Part shown: one piece after another, positions 22,165-22,923 of the stretch | Layout of the letters: each line of letters begins with the position of its first letter | How positions within the stretch are numbered: position 1 is the first letter of the stretch | Assembly: GCA_910585485.1 (NCBI GenBank) | Contig: CAJUEZ010000029.1 | Coordinates: 1-22,923, forward strand | Direction: 5' to 3' | DNA: 22,923 nucleotides | Origin: an uncultured Clostridia bacterium | Lineage (GTDB): Bacteria; Bacillota; Clostridia; UBA1381 | Program-made: the position numbers and the translations under genes | The notes under the pieces: generated by a model | Told to the model about the DNA's origin: nothing | The model's input: only the letters and a program-made list of their open reading frames with translations | Database searches by the model: none

Positions 22165-22923
22165 TCATTCCCATATTTCAAGCTCTATTCTTGATTCCAA
22201 ATCCATACGCCTGTAGCGGTCTTGCCTAATCCATTCAGTCAGTTCTCCTTTTTTGAGTGCTTCGTTTCGATATGCTTTACGTTTTTTCTTGCCTTTATCA
22301 AGAAAATCATATTTCGCCTTCTTGTATTGTTCTATTATCTCATCATCTGCTTCAAGCCGTTTTAATTTCTTCAAAAAATTATCGTAACCGTCGCGATTAT
22401 TCTGATACATCTTATCAACGGAGTCGTCCTTAACCTTTTCCTTATGCTCCTTAAAATACCCTGCTTGTCGCTGTGATTTGCATTTTGCGCCGCAGACCTT
22501 TGTATCTTTCCTTGACGCGACAAACTCTCTGCCGCAGATTTCACAGGTGCGTATATGCTTGCCCTGTCTTGCAAGCTCTGTCATATACAGAACATACATC
22601 GGTAAAATATCCTCGTCAAATGTGTAGACCGCTTCAACAGTCTTTTCAGTTGCAAGCGTTTCAATCCGCGCTTGCCCACTTATTTCCTTAACATCATCAG
22701 CACTTGTAAACTTCTTTTCAAAAGTCATAAGCATTTTATCGGCAAACTCTTTGTATTCTCCGCCTATTTTCTCCCAATACTGACGGTTGGAGTAAATACG
22801 CTTATTTTCCTCTTTGTGCTTTATCAAAAGTTCGTGCCACAGCTTTAGAATGATATATTGCTCCAAAACATTATCCGAGCCATTGTAAATTCTAAACAAT
22901 TCAAATTTATATGGCTCTATCCT
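22165..22923 (-). CDS. DUF6076-like zinc-finger protein, 5' end off the window
   Basis: The last 252 residues of a larger protein; the frame is open to the window edge (R-I-E-P-Y-K-F-E before the TTG at 22897-22899), so its real start lies outside. A four-cysteine cluster, C-E-I-C-G-R-E-F-V-A then K-V-C-G-A-K-C, is a small zinc-binding knuckle, followed by a very basic helical tail. The layout resembles DUF6076-type proteins, common in clostridial mobile DNA and of unknown function. It lies upstream of hsdM in the same direction, but the operon has its own promoter in the gap. Confidence 0.6.
   Translation of the reverse strand, partial: RIEPYKFELFRIYNGSDNVLEQYIILKLWHELLIKHKEENKRIYSNRQYWEKIGGEYKEFADKMLMTFEKKFTSADDVKEISGQARIETLATEKTVEAVYTFDEDILPMYVLYMTELARQGKHIRTCEICGREFVASRKDTKVCGAKCKSQRQAGYFKEHKEKVKDDSVDKMYQNNRDGYDNFLKKLKRLEADDEIIEQYKKAKYDFLDKGKKKRKAYRNEALKKGELTEWIRQDRYRRMDLESRIELEIWE

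Noticed and set aside
1..22923. CRISPR array
   Set aside because: No regularly spaced repeats with unique spacers were seen; the only tight tandem repeats are the 12-bp hsdS units and the 11-bp pair at 14023-14044.

Overview
The window looks like a chromosome segment of a low-GC, spore-forming Clostridia-type Firmicute. The main clues are a spore-coat cotJC remnant, strong AGGAGG-type ribosome sites, TTG and GTG starts, TTGACA/TATAAT-like promoters, and mobile-element genes of the RepA_N, MobC and TnpV types. It alternates between host DNA and several layers of mobile DNA.

Region 1 (1 to about 4332) is one end of a decaying plasmid-like integrative element, all on the minus strand: repA, parB, tnpV, a secreted InlB-type repeat protein, a ParR-like protein, a possible oriT region and mobC. 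repA and parB each contain one in-frame stop codon and probably no longer make full-length protein. The element ends abruptly inside cotJC, of which only the last 73 codons survive (4333-4554).

Region 2 (about 4333 to 12749) is host DNA: asparagine synthetase (asnB), UDP-glucose 4-epimerase (galE), an iron-sulfur-flavoprotein-like oxidoreductase and a BFD-like [2Fe-2S] protein on back-to-back promoters, a fusion of a Tet(M)/EF-G-type ribosomal GTPase with a YacP/Rae1-type ribonuclease, then a P-loop kinase and two GNAT acetyltransferases. The upstream GNAT is cut by a compact IS3-family element (12750-13538).

Region 3 (13539-13884) holds another mobile-element scrap, a small ORF whose start codon appears to have mutated to ACG. 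At 13885-13907 lies the 3' end of a tRNA gene (minus strand), followed by its terminator and lacking the rest of the tRNA, as expected for an attachment site of a tRNA-targeting island.

Region 4 (about 13908 to the right edge) would be that island: a second tnpV, a type I restriction-modification operon of the EcoR124I (type IC) kind and a partial DUF6076-like gene. The operon reads hsdM, hsdS, a 378-aa unknown gene, a 165-aa immunity-like gene, hsdR. All junctions are tight or overlapping and the operon has one visible promoter. The two extra genes sit where anticodon nuclease prrC sits in the E. coli prr locus; the larger has a HEPN-like R-x5-H motif. hsdS carries three perfect 12-bp repeats encoding ELTA, the spacer-length switch known from type IC systems.

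The two best candidates for undescribed biology are the GTPase-RNase fusion and the gene pair embedded in the restriction operon.
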